Origin: Anaerolineae bacterium
GTDB lineage: Bacteria > Chloroflexota > Anaerolineae > Aggregatilineales > Aggregatilineaceae
Reading direction: 5' to 3'
Assembly (NCBI GenBank): GCA_016930015.1
Contig: JAFGHR010000025.1
Location: 1 to 64,000, forward strand
Length of the DNA stretch: 64,000 nt
Shown piece by piece: positions 29,824-39,306 of this stretch; within the stretch, counting starts at the first letter, position 1; every line of letters starts with the position of its first letter. A program made the position numbers and the translations under genes. The notes beneath the pieces were generated by a model. It did no database searches. It had not been told where the DNA came from and saw only the letters and a list, made by a program, of their open reading frames with translations.

Positions 29824-31174
29824 ACAACGCCCCAGGGCTTCCCTTCGCGGCAGAGGGCGTGAAATCCTGCTGGGACAACAAACAACTGACTCAGAAAAAA
29901 CCGGTCCGGCTGAGGATATCCAACCCGCAGCCGAAGCACTTCCGGAAGCACCAGCCTCGGAACCGGTGAACGCGTCGTCACTGGCGCTGACGCCGGAAGA
30001 AACCGAAGCGTTGCTCGATTTCTCACCCGCATCACCCGCGTATGATGTTGAGGATGTGCCATCGTCTGAAGCTGTGCCGGAACACATATCCGGCGGTGAT
30101 AGTCTGGTGCCCGAAGATACTGCCGGTTATCCGGACGCTCTGCCGCTGGCCGAACGGTCGGAAGCACAACTCGCGGCGATGGACGATGTCCTGTATCTGG
30201 AAGACCCGGCCATTGATGATCTCGTTCCCAGTGAGCCTGAGCTGTGGCGAAAACCACCGGAAGAACCGGTTTCTAATGTCAGACCCGCTGTAGACACAAC
30301 TGCGGACACACAGCCCGACAAAACAGCGCCAACTTCTGAGCACGAAGGTGGCCTGGTCGCACCGGAAGGCGCACCAACCTACCCGGCACCGGCGCGCGGC
30401 ATCGCCGATCCCTTTACGCCTACGCTCAAACGCCAACCCTCCGCAGACCTGTTTGACGATACCGGCCAACCGGATGCGGAGATGCTCAAGGCACTGGTTG
30501 ATGATGAACGGCTCCAGGCGTTGTGGCGACAGATCGATGACCTGCACGAAGAACTGGTCCAGACGGTGAAAGGTGATCGCGGCAGCACGGATGTTTTCCA
30601 GCAGGAGCTATTACAAGCCAGTTCGCTGCTGCTGGAATCACGGGCGAATTATGATGACGCCCGCGCCATCGTATACCGGATTCGTGCCGACATAAACCGC
30701 CTGCGCAAAGTCGAAGCCGACATCATGCGCTACCGCCCGCTCATGCTCAATTACTACATCGGGTGGGGTATTGCGCTGGTTGTGCTGGGGCTGCTTAAGG
30801 AGCTGTTCGCAGGCGTGGCCGAATCGGTGGGGGTTGACGTGGTATCGGCCCTGTATTACCCGATGTTATTCGGCATTGCCGGGGCCCTGATTTCTGGCTA
30901 TATCACGCTGGACCGGCACACCAACCAGTTACGTGATTTTGATCCGATTCACACAAGCTGGTACCTGTTCAACCCGCTGTTGGGCGGCATGATGGGGCTG
31001 CTCATGTTTTTGTTGGCGTCGATTGCCAATGAGGACTTGCTCAAAGAAAATGCCAGCGGCGCAGAGTTGGCCATCGCCCTGCTTTTGTGTGTGGTAGCCG
31101 GGATGAACCAGAACACCGTTTTGCAGCAGCTAAATGATATGCTCAAACGGTTTGGCGGCAGCCGTAATTCGTAA
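29804..31174 (+). CDS. Membrane protein with acidic disordered N-terminus, overlapping parA
   Basis: GTG start 29804 with gaggagg SD, 20-nt overlap with parA. Several C-terminal TM helices. Confidence 0.8.
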   Translation: MDDSTNEQRPRASLRGRGREILLGQQTTDSEKTGPAEDIQPAAEALPEAPASEPVNASSLALTPEETEALLDFSPASPAYDVEDVPSSEAVPEHISGGDSLVPEDTAGYPDALPLAERSEAQLAAMDDVLYLEDPAIDDLVPSEPELWRKPPEEPVSNVRPAVDTTADTQPDKTAPTSEHEGGLVAPEGAPTYPAPARGIADPFTPTLKRQPSADLFDDTGQPDAEMLKALVDDERLQALWRQIDDLHEELVQTVKGDRGSTDVFQQELLQASSLLLESRANYDDARAIVYRIRADINRLRKVEADIMRYRPLMLNYYIGWGIALVVLGLLKELFAGVAESVGVDVVSALYYPMLFGIAGALISGYITLDRHTNQLRDFDPIHTSWYLFNPLLGGMMGLLMFLLASIANEDLLKENASGAELAIALLLCVVAGMNQNTVLQQLNDMLKRFGGSRNS

Positions 31175-31189
31175 ATACAGTTGCGTCAC

Positions 31190-31231
31190 AACAGGCCGGT
31201 TCCCGCAGCATAACGGAACCAGCCTGTTTTT
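31190..31231. terminator. Intergenic terminator between convergent genes
   Basis: acaggc-cggttccc...ggaacc-agcctgtttttgt. Confidence 0.65.
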
Positions 31232-31251
31232 GTACACGGCAGTCCGATGGC

Positions 31252-31614
31252 CTAATCCAGAAAAACGCTGTTGTCGGGCGTCCAGGCGGGCACACACACC
31301 GCCAGGAACACCAGATCGGTGCCGGTGTCGTTAAAAACCTGGTGGACCTGTCCCGGCAAAATCGCCACAGCATCACCGGGGCCAAGCGATTTCGACACAT
31401 CATCAATTATCATACGCCCGGTGCCTGACAAAATGATATAACTCTCTTCGGCGGTGGGATGGTAATGCTTCAAGCAGGCTTTACCCGGCGCCAACACAAC
31501 CTGAGCCAGGCTGTGCGCCTGGCTGCCGCCGGATGCAGCCCCTAACAGTTCGTATACGGTTTCACCGTGATCACTTTCGATTGGTGTCACGCGTTTAACG
31601 TTGTTCACAAACAT
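31252..31614 (-). CDS. Cupin domain protein
   Basis: QVVLAPGKACLKHYHPTAEESYIILSGTGRMIIDD...GDAVAILPGQVHQVFN. Confidence 0.85.
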   Translation of the reverse strand: MFVNNVKRVTPIESDHGETVYELLGAASGGSQAHSLAQVVLAPGKACLKHYHPTAEESYIILSGTGRMIIDDVSKSLGPGDAVAILPGQVHQVFNDTGTDLVFLAVCVPAWTPDNSVFLD

Positions 31615-31636
31615 AACAGCCCTCGCCATAAATTGG

Positions 31637-32482
31637 TCACAACCAGCGGTCGATGATGGCTTCCAGGGTACCATCAGTTTGCATATCGTCCAAAACCTGC
31701 TCTACGGCTTCGATCAGCCGGAAGTTTTGCTGGCGCATGGCGATCCGGTACGCTTCAGAATACACCGTATCATCCGCCATGACCAGGTCGTTGTGCTGTT
31801 TTAGATACAACCGGGCGCTGACCGTATCGACCAGGGCCGCGTCAGCCTGCCCTTGCTGAACGGCCTGCATCGCTTCGTCCGGCAGCATAAAGCGCTCGAT
31901 GGCCAGCGCATGCAGGCGGCGCTGCCATCGCAACGCTTCCAGGTCACCCGCCGACGCAAATTCAACCGCCAGCGTTTTGCCGTCGAGATCACGAATCGTG
32001 CCAACCGGCGCGTCTGCCAGGGATATGAGAATCTGCCCGGCGTCAAAATAAGGCTGGCTGTAATGCACCCACGACACGCGCCCCAGGTCGATTTGCAGGC
32101 CGGAAATAATCATATCTACCGTGCCGGTATACAGCGCATCGTACAACCCGTCGTAGCCCATGATCAAAACCTGGGTTTCTACACCCAGGCGCCGCCCAAT
32201 CTCGCGGGCAAGATCGGCTTCCAGCCCGACAATGGCTTCCGGCGTCCACTCGGCAAACGGGGGATAATTGGGATCAACCCCAACGTACAAATCCCTGTTG
32301 ACCTGCACACGATGCCATGTCAGGTCTTGCGGTCCAAACAGCGCCCCCGGACGGGTCAACTGCCAGTAAGCGATCCACACCGCGACAGCCATAAAAATAA
32401 CCAGGGTCACGCGTGGATGCAGCACAGCCCAATCCCGCCACCGCTGCACGGCGTTTCGAAAGATCACAGCATAACGTTTCAT
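31637..32482 (-). CDS. Membrane-anchored periplasmic binding protein-like (SBP_bac_3) protein
   Basis: N-terminal TM, then LYVGVDPNYPPFAEWT...GLEADLAREIGRRLGVETQVLIMGYDGLYDALYTGTVDMIISGL. Confidence 0.85.
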   Translation of the reverse strand: MKRYAVIFRNAVQRWRDWAVLHPRVTLVIFMAVAVWIAYWQLTRPGALFGPQDLTWHRVQVNRDLYVGVDPNYPPFAEWTPEAIVGLEADLAREIGRRLGVETQVLIMGYDGLYDALYTGTVDMIISGLQIDLGRVSWVHYSQPYFDAGQILISLADAPVGTIRDLDGKTLAVEFASAGDLEALRWQRRLHALAIERFMLPDEAMQAVQQGQADAALVDTVSARLYLKQHNDLVMADDTVYSEAYRIAMRQQNFRLIEAVEQVLDDMQTDGTLEAIIDRWL

Positions 32483-33636
32483 GGTGTAAACGGGTTTTCC
32501 CAGCCGTGGGTATACGCCTGGATCGCTTCGTAGATCGGCTTGGGGTGGAATTCCGACGACACCAGGGCATAGTATGCGTCGCGGCGGTTGTGGCGATCGA
32601 ACGGCTGGCGGAAATTCCACAAGCACAACTGCTCAGCCCAGGGCCACCCTTTCACCAGTTCGAACGCGTCCAGCGTATAAACGATACGTTGGCCGGGACG
32701 GACGGCATACGACCAGCGCGGATCATCATTCCAGCCGCCCTCGGTGATGGTAACGGGCGTATCACCATCACCGGCGCGTTCCATCACGCCGCGCAGCAGT
32801 TCCACGCGCCGAAAATTGATCACGCCCGGATCAGGCTCATCCTGTGTCGCACGCGTGAACCCATACGTATGCACCGCCAAGACATCAAAATAATCAGCGG
32901 CACCGGCGGCATACATACGCTCAAGAAAACGTACCTCGTTCATGCCGGATGCACTGTCCTCCGGTTCCAGGGTAGGCGCCAGCGCCCCGCCCATCACGAT
33001 CACATCCGGGTTAGCGTCGTGTGCCGCCCGGTAGGATACGCGCAGCAGTTCCGTATAACCTTCAGGATCAACTGCCCGGCTGCCCCATTCCAGGCTGAGG
33101 TTGGGTTCATTCCAGATAATGACCGCGCTCACTTCGTCCTGGTAACGGGCGACAAACGCCTTGACAAACACGGCAAAATCTTCGAAATGATCGTATGGCA
33201 AATACGCCAGCGAGGTTACTTTTTCGTCAACCGGCGGGCGTGCCCAGCCCGGAACCAGTCCCAGCCGCGCGATCACGGTCAGCCCCTGATTATGCGCATG
33301 CCGGATAATCCGGTCGGGGAGCGTCCAGTTAAACTCGCCTTCGACCCCTTCGACATAGGGCCAGGGGAAAAATTCGACAATGGTAGCCGCGCCCATCTCG
33401 CGCACCATGCGCAAGGTGCGCTGAATCTTCCACTCCTCGACCTCATCAGTCAGCCGTGTATGCACACATACTACAGGCTCGTTTGTTTCAACACGTTGTG
33501 GGGGACCCAGTGTTACACGTGGGGGAGCAGGCATCAACGGGTGCAGCACAGCCCACACCAGAATCAACCTGATCAGCAGGCCGCCAACGCGCACCACGAC
33601 AGGGAAGACGGGCAATCGAGGGTAATAGAGCATCAC
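32479..33636 (-). CDS. Glycoside-hydrolase-like (TIM barrel; GH5/GH39-type) protein
   Basis: VSAVIIWNEPNLSLEWGS (acid/base-type NEP), VTITEGGWND (nucleophile-type E), N-terminal signal/TM. Confidence 0.75.
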   Translation of the reverse strand: MMLYYPRLPVFPVVVRVGGLLIRLILVWAVLHPLMPAPPRVTLGPPQRVETNEPVVCVHTRLTDEVEEWKIQRTLRMVREMGAATIVEFFPWPYVEGVEGEFNWTLPDRIIRHAHNQGLTVIARLGLVPGWARPPVDEKVTSLAYLPYDHFEDFAVFVKAFVARYQDEVSAVIIWNEPNLSLEWGSRAVDPEGYTELLRVSYRAAHDANPDVIVMGGALAPTLEPEDSASGMNEVRFLERMYAAGAADYFDVLAVHTYGFTRATQDEPDPGVINFRRVELLRGVMERAGDGDTPVTITEGGWNDDPRWSYAVRPGQRIVYTLDAFELVKGWPWAEQLCLWNFRQPFDRHNRRDAYYALVSSEFHPKPIYEAIQAYTHGWENPFTP

Positions 33637-33718
33637 AACCAGGCGCGCATAGGGTGCAGTCTACAACACCACGGCAGAAACACCACCACAAGACGCCTCA
33701 TACAAACAATGGCAGGTG

Positions 33719-33979
33719 CTATTTTTTGCCGCCGTTCGCGCCCAGATCGGTAATCTGGCGCACGATCGAGAGCAGCGCGACAGCCAATCCGAGTGCGTCC
33801 ATAGCCTTGATTCGGCCAGGGCTTTCTACATTACTTTCTTCTGAAGCCCGGACGTAAAAATAGGCCGCCAGCAGTCCAACAGCTACGCCAAGCACGCCGC
33901 CCATAACATAACTTCGTGATTTCCAGTTTGATTCCGGAGCAGCAGACAAATCACTCACTTGCTTTTCCGTCCTTTCCAT
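33719..33979 (-). CDS. Small single-TM protein, 86 aa
   Basis: SYVMGGVLGVAVGLLAAYFYV hydrophobic segment; overlaps its upstream neighbour as in an operon. Confidence 0.55.
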   Translation of the reverse strand: MERTEKQVSDLSAAPESNWKSRSYVMGGVLGVAVGLLAAYFYVRASEESNVESPGRIKAMDALGLAVALLSIVRQITDLGANGGKK

Positions 33980-34484
33980 CTATCTCATCATTTGTTTCGA
34001 CCGCAGCCGGTTGTGATAAGCCGCGTACCGTGTGCTCCAAACGCGTTACCCACACATTAAACGCGGCTACCGGCTGGGCCAAACGCGGCATAATCTGTTT
34101 GGTCCGTTCAGCAATCGAACCCGATAACCGGCGAGCACCGCGCAGCGGCTTGTGCACATTAGCATGCAGCCGTCCAGCACCAACAGCGGTGAATGCCAGA
34201 ATGAAATAGGGTACAAGACACAATATCATCATGGGGAGTGCTAAAAAAACGGTCGCGACAACACTCATGATAATGGCGACTTGTTTATGAACCAATGCCC
34301 CTGTTGCCACACCAATCACCAGCGCCACACACAACGCGATCAGCGCCAGAAAAGACAAAACTACCGGCGCGACGATACGAGTCCAGACCTCGCGCCGGTG
34401 TTTGCGTTTTGGATCAACGGGGCGTGATAATGTACTCATAAACTCTCCCGGCCCCATTCTAGCATGGTTCCGACGATCTACCAA
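33951..34484 (-). CDS. Membrane protein, 177 aa
   Basis: Two strongly hydrophobic segments; operon-like overlap with 33719. Confidence 0.65.
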   Translation of the reverse strand: MVDRRNHARMGPGEFMSTLSRPVDPKRKHRREVWTRIVAPVVLSFLALIALCVALVIGVATGALVHKQVAIIMSVVATVFLALPMMILCLVPYFILAFTAVGAGRLHANVHKPLRGARRLSGSIAERTKQIMPRLAQPVAAFNVWVTRLEHTVRGLSQPAAVETNDEIDGKDGKASE

Positions 34485-34532
34485 CGAAACACTTACCTGC
34501 CAGAACGCGCTTGCCCTACGCTCTCCTGATAC

Positions 34533-36077
34533 CTAGTCCGTCACAATGACACGGAAAAAGTAGGTGGCGTCTTCGGACCCCCACACAAAACGGACCGAAA
34601 GAATATAGGTGCCGGGTTCGGGCGAAACGGTGAACAGGACCAGGTTATCGCCGGACTGGGTTTCAGGAGTGCCAGTCGGCACACCGGTATCGCTCAAATA
34701 CTCAATCCGGACGGTGTCGGGCCGGTCATCATCCAGCCTTAATTGGGCAGGTGCGCCGCGCTGGAAGCGTACACGCCTGGTCATTGTCTCCGGCACGGGC
34801 GATTCGACACAGATGCGTTCGCCCGTTTCTATACGGCGGCAGTACTGGTACCCGACCGGTGTGAAATCCTTCCCCGCAAACGTCAGTTTTAACTCCGGTA
34901 TCTCGCCAGGCAAACTCAACTCTGGGGCTGGACCTGGAGCAGCGGCTGTCTCGATTTCACCGGCAGCCGGTGCGGCTATGCCTGACAGCACCAGCACAAT
35001 ATCAAACTGCGGGTTCGTCCAGGTTTCAAGCCCGCTGCGCTGTATACGCTGCGCGTCATAACCGGCAGCTTCGACACTCACAACAATCTGGTCGGTATCA
35101 TGCAAAAAAAGTGGTCCGACTAAGAATCGCCCATCGAAATCAGTTTGCACGGTACCTGAACCGCTTATGTCGGTGTTGACGATCGAACTGTGCGAGTAAC
35201 TCACCGAAACGCCCGCTACAGGTTCATTATTGTCACCGGACAGCACCGTTCCAAAAACCGTTTTCTCGCCCAGGTCGCCGACAACAGTCACTTCCGGCGA
35301 AGCAACCGCTACTTCAACTGTTTCTATCGTGGGGGGTGTTTCTTCTTCGGTCGCGGCGGGTTCAGCCGTCTCGACAACGTTTTCGGTCGCCAGTTCGGCA
35401 GGTTCCTCGGTCGGTTCTTCGATCGGCCCAGACGTGGGTGTTGATGTCGGCTCCGGTGTAGGCGTGGCTGTTATTTCGGGCGTTGGCGTCAGGGTCGGGG
35501 CTTGCGTCAGAGTGGCGGTCGGTGTCACCGTGGGTGTAGCCGAAGGCTCCGGTGTACTGGTCGGGATCGCCGTTGGTACCGCAACAACCACACCGCTCAC
35601 GTTCAGGCCATACACATATGAGACATAGGCTTGCTGGCCTTCGATGTCGGCGTATTCGGCATCCACCCGGACACGATAAAAGCCGTCTACCAACTCGGCG
35701 TTGTAGATGCCGGAAGTGGATGTGCCCAGGTTTTGCACACCGCCCGGTCCATCCAACAGGGTAGCCGTAAACTGCTGCGGCGCTCCAACGTCGCCTGCAA
35801 CCACAAACTGCACCTCGTCACCGGCCACCACATCGGCCAGTATGCCCGGCTGGGACAACGCCGCCGCGTTAACATCACAGTCCAGGTTATTTGCTGCTTC
35901 CGGCCAGCAGTAGCTGTAAAACGACACTCTGTAAACCTGGTCGTTTACCTGAAGGTGCACTTCAGGCCGGGCGACGACGTCACTGCCGGAATCATCGCTG
36001 CCGCAAGCAGCCAGCGCCATCATGACTACAGCCAACAGAGCAAACAACGAAATAAGCGTTCGGTTTTTCGTAATCAT
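34533..36077 (-). CDS. Lipoprotein with T/P-rich stalk and carboxypeptidase-regulatory-like domain
   Basis: Lipobox ALAAC, VTPTATLTQAPTLTPTPEITATPTPEPT, VFGTVLSGDNNEPVAGVSVSYSHS...TDFDGRFLVGPL. Confidence 0.75.
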   Translation of the reverse strand: MITKNRTLISLFALLAVVMMALAACGSDDSGSDVVARPEVHLQVNDQVYRVSFYSYCWPEAANNLDCDVNAAALSQPGILADVVAGDEVQFVVAGDVGAPQQFTATLLDGPGGVQNLGTSTSGIYNAELVDGFYRVRVDAEYADIEGQQAYVSYVYGLNVSGVVVAVPTAIPTSTPEPSATPTVTPTATLTQAPTLTPTPEITATPTPEPTSTPTSGPIEEPTEEPAELATENVVETAEPAATEEETPPTIETVEVAVASPEVTVVGDLGEKTVFGTVLSGDNNEPVAGVSVSYSHSSIVNTDISGSGTVQTDFDGRFLVGPLFLHDTDQIVVSVEAAGYDAQRIQRSGLETWTNPQFDIVLVLSGIAAPAAGEIETAAAPGPAPELSLPGEIPELKLTFAGKDFTPVGYQYCRRIETGERICVESPVPETMTRRVRFQRGAPAQLRLDDDRPDTVRIEYLSDTGVPTGTPETQSGDNLVLFTVSPEPGTYILSVRFVWGSEDATYFFRVIVTD

Positions 36078-36111
36078 TTATAATTCCCCCACTTGGTGGA
36101 GTAAACGATGA

Positions 36112-36648
36112 TCAGCACCGTTCGGAAATCGGATACCATGCCGGACTCCGAAATGGAGCCAAAGCCAGTCGCAAGATCGACTCATAGGCACTCTGGCGAG
36201 TTTCCAGGTTGTGGGTCAGGATACCAATCGCCCCGGTTCCCCATTTGGTGTTGTGTTCGTTGACCAGGTTGTCTATGGCTGTGCCCAACTCATCACCCTG
36301 GCGCACCTTGTCAACCACCGCCGGGGGCAGCATAATGCAGGCATTGCCGCCGACACCGATCCGACCATCGCGGCCAACCAACACACACCAGGCACAGGTC
36401 AACAGGCCAACTTCTGTATCCTGCACACCGGCTTCCATGCCGACCGCCAGATCAGCCTGTGACTGTTCCAGGGCGGCACGGGCGCGATTCAGAGCACCGG
36501 CGCGTGTTTCGACATCACCCCAGGGCTGAGATGCCACACCGGATGGCACGTCAACACAGTCAAAAACCGCGTCTGGGTATAAAGACGCCAAAACCGCACG
36601 GCTTGCGTTACACTTGACAGGATTAGTCGAGCCTATGGTAATACGCAT
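36112..36648 (-). CDS. Inosine/xanthosine triphosphatase (NTPase_I-T / YjjX family)
   Basis: MRITIGSTNPVKCNASRAVL...VPSGVASQPWGDVETRAGALNRARAAL...DLAVGMEAGV. Confidence 0.88.
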   Translation of the reverse strand: MRITIGSTNPVKCNASRAVLASLYPDAVFDCVDVPSGVASQPWGDVETRAGALNRARAALEQSQADLAVGMEAGVQDTEVGLLTCAWCVLVGRDGRIGVGGNACIMLPPAVVDKVRQGDELGTAIDNLVNEHNTKWGTGAIGILTHNLETRQSAYESILRLALAPFRSPAWYPISERC

Positions 36649-36754
36649 CGCAACACGTTCTCACAAACTATGTTCGCATTGTAGCATTGCCCTTGTAAAT
36701 TGACTAATTGACCTTTAGGCTATTTCACAATACGGCGAGTTAAGGACCAAAAAG

Positions 36755-38452
36755 ATGGACTTCGACGCGGTTACAATCATGGCGCTGGTAGACGAACTGG
36801 ATGCAACACTGACCGGGGGGCGTGTACAGGACTCTGTACAAATAGACGCAGATACCATCGGGCTTGAAGTGTACGCCAACCGGCAGCGTTATTATATCGT
36901 TATCGGCGCCCATCAGCAGTATGCCCGTGTACACCTGTCATCAGAGAAACTCCGGCGCGGAGTGCAGACACCATCACCGCTGGGGCTGCTGCTGCGGCGT
37001 TATGTGGAAGGCTCACACATTAGCGCCATCCGCCAGCCGCGCTGGGAACGCATGGTCATGTTTGACCTGGAAGGCCCGGAAGGTGTGTTTGAACTTATCG
37101 TTGAGCCGATGGAACGCCGGGCAAACATCCTGCTGGTGCGTGACGACGGTGTGATCGTGGACTGTATCCGGCGCGTTGGCCCGCAGGACAACCGGGTGCG
37201 CACCAGTCTTCCTAACCAGCCATATACCCTACCCCCGCCGCAGAAGCTCAAGCGCGATCCGGCTAATCTGACAGCAAACCAGCTTGGCGACTGGCTCGAT
37301 AACACGCCCGGTGAAAAAACGCGGCAAATCCTGACGCGGCGGTTGTTAGGATTCAGCCCGCAGCTTGCCAAAGAAGTTGTTTTCCGTGCCACCGGGGCGA
37401 TCAATACCAAAGCAGGCGATACCAGCCCGCGCCAGTTGGTCAGCGTCATTCAAGACCTGTTCGCCGCGTTTGAAAAAACCGGCTGGCAGCCCGGCGTCAT
37501 CATGCAGGAAGACACCGTTATGGCGTATTCAGTGTATCCCCTGACACACCTCGACGGCTGGACGCCGACCGGCAGCGTAAGCCAGGCGCTCGAAGCGTAT
37601 TTTGGCGTACACGTGGGGGAAGGTGCTTATGACGCGGCGAAAAAACCGGTCCGGGCGATCATCGACGAAGCACATGTCCGCGTTCAGAAAAAACTAGATG
37701 CGCTGCGCCGTTCGCTGCAAGATGACGCCGCGCTGGAACATCTCAAACAAAGCGGTGAACTGCTGTTAGCTTACCAATACACTCTCGAACCGGGCCAAAC
37801 CGAACTGCGGGCACAATATGAGGTAGACGGCCCGGAACTGGAAATTACGCTTGATCCCTCACTAACGCCGCTGGAAAACGCGCAGCGTTATTTTGAAAAA
37901 TACGAAAAAGCCAAGCGTGCCCGTGCCGGAGTTCCCGCGCTGGTGAGCGCCACTGAGGCCGAACTGGCTTACCTGGAACAACTTAAAATGGACCTGGAAC
38001 TGGCTACAAACTGGCCCGAAATCGGCGAGGTGCAGGACGCGCTGCAAACCAACGGCTACTGGCGCGGACCTCGAACCAGCCGTCCCGGCGGGGGTAAATC
38101 CGGCCCGCTCAAGATCACGACCGACTCCGGTTACGTGATCTGGGTCGGGCGTAATTCGCGGCAAAACGCCATCGTGACGTTCGACAAGGGCGGCCCAAAC
38201 GATTTATGGTTACATGCGCGTGACGTACCGGGGGCACACGTGATCATCAATGCGAGTGGGCGCACGGTGCCGGAAGACATCATCCACCACGCCGCCGCCA
38301 TCGCCGCGTATTACAGCCGCGCCCGCAGCGAGTCACGCGTGCTGGTCGATGTCACACAGCGTAAACACGTGCGCAAGATCAAAGGTGGCAAACCCGGCAT
38401 GGTGACCTATCGTAACGAATCGCCGGTCACGGTCACACCGGCGCCCGAATAG
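36755..38452 (+). CDS. rqcH: Rqc2/RqcH-like NFACT family protein
   Basis: MDFDAVTIMALVDELDATLTGGRV...YARVHLSS...LLLRRYVEGSHI...EPMERRANILLV; C-terminal NFACT-R domain GYVIWVGRNSRQNAIVTF...NDLWLHARDVPGAHVII. Confidence 0.9.
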   Translation: MDFDAVTIMALVDELDATLTGGRVQDSVQIDADTIGLEVYANRQRYYIVIGAHQQYARVHLSSEKLRRGVQTPSPLGLLLRRYVEGSHISAIRQPRWERMVMFDLEGPEGVFELIVEPMERRANILLVRDDGVIVDCIRRVGPQDNRVRTSLPNQPYTLPPPQKLKRDPANLTANQLGDWLDNTPGEKTRQILTRRLLGFSPQLAKEVVFRATGAINTKAGDTSPRQLVSVIQDLFAAFEKTGWQPGVIMQEDTVMAYSVYPLTHLDGWTPTGSVSQALEAYFGVHVGEGAYDAAKKPVRAIIDEAHVRVQKKLDALRRSLQDDAALEHLKQSGELLLAYQYTLEPGQTELRAQYEVDGPELEITLDPSLTPLENAQRYFEKYEKAKRARAGVPALVSATEAELAYLEQLKMDLELATNWPEIGEVQDALQTNGYWRGPRTSRPGGGKSGPLKITTDSGYVIWVGRNSRQNAIVTFDKGGPNDLWLHARDVPGAHVIINASGRTVPEDIIHHAAAIAAYYSRARSESRVLVDVTQRKHVRKIKGGKPGMVTYRNESPVTVTPAPE

Positions 38453-38463
38453 GCCCCCGGCGC

Positions 38464-39276
38464 CTAGTCCGGGATCACGACCTGGTCGAGATCAGGCTCC
38501 GGGTCGGGATAGCGCAGGTTCAACTTTTCCAGCGTTTCGACAATCCTGCTGGAAATCACCAGGTTGCGATACCATTTTTTGTTGGCGGGCACAATATACC
38601 AGGGTGCCCACTCCGTATTGCAACGCGTCAGGGCGTCTTCATACGCGGCCATGTACTGGCCCCACTTGGCCCGTACTGTGAGATCACCTTTGGCGAACTT
38701 CCAGTTTTTGGTTGGATCATCCAGCCGGGCCTGGAAGCGCTCTTTTTGCTCGTCCCGCGAAATATGCAGGTAGAACTTAAGAATCGTCACCCCGGCATCG
38801 GTCAGCAAACGCTCAAAGGCGTTGATGTGTTCGTAACGTGCCTGCCAGACCGGTTCGGGCACGAGCTTTTCGACACGCACGACCAGCACATCCTCGTAGT
38901 GCGAGCGGTTAAAAATGCCGATCATGCCGCGCGGCGGGGTATGCTGGTGGATACGCCACAAAAAATCGTGATCGAGTTCCTCGGACGTTGGCACTTTAAA
39001 GCCCGAAACCTGCACGCCTTGAGGGTTTACGCCGTGCATCACGTGCCGGATGGTGCCATCTTTGCCACCGGCATCCATGGCCTGAAGCACGATCAGCAGG
39101 GCATGTTTGTGTTCGGCCCACAGCACTTCCTGAAGTTCCCGCATTCGGTCGCGGTTATCTTTCAGTAGCTCGCGTGCAGCGTCTTTGTCTGCGTAGCCGC
39201 CGGTGTCGCCCGGATCGTAATCTTCCAGGTGTACGACATTACCGGGCTTTGGACGGAGCGGTTGTTTTTTGTTCAT
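38464..39276 (-). CDS. Polyphosphate kinase 2 family protein
   Basis: ALLIVLQAMDAGGKDGTIRHVMHGVNPQGVQVSGFKVPTSEELDHDFLWRIHQHTPPRGMIGIFNRSHYEDVLVVRVE. Confidence 0.94.
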   Translation of the reverse strand: MNKKQPLRPKPGNVVHLEDYDPGDTGGYADKDAARELLKDNRDRMRELQEVLWAEHKHALLIVLQAMDAGGKDGTIRHVMHGVNPQGVQVSGFKVPTSEELDHDFLWRIHQHTPPRGMIGIFNRSHYEDVLVVRVEKLVPEPVWQARYEHINAFERLLTDAGVTILKFYLHISRDEQKERFQARLDDPTKNWKFAKGDLTVRAKWGQYMAAYEDALTRCNTEWAPWYIVPANKKWYRNLVISSRIVETLEKLNLRYPDPEPDLDQVVIPD

Positions 39277-39306
39277 AACAGGTCCCTTCTCAGGACGCAG
39301 CAGCGA

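Noticed and set aside
32413-33753. 446-aa plus-strand ORF
   Set aside because: Antisense to the glycosidase-like gene, whose translation shows coherent motifs; Arg/His-rich composition is typical of a shadow frame.
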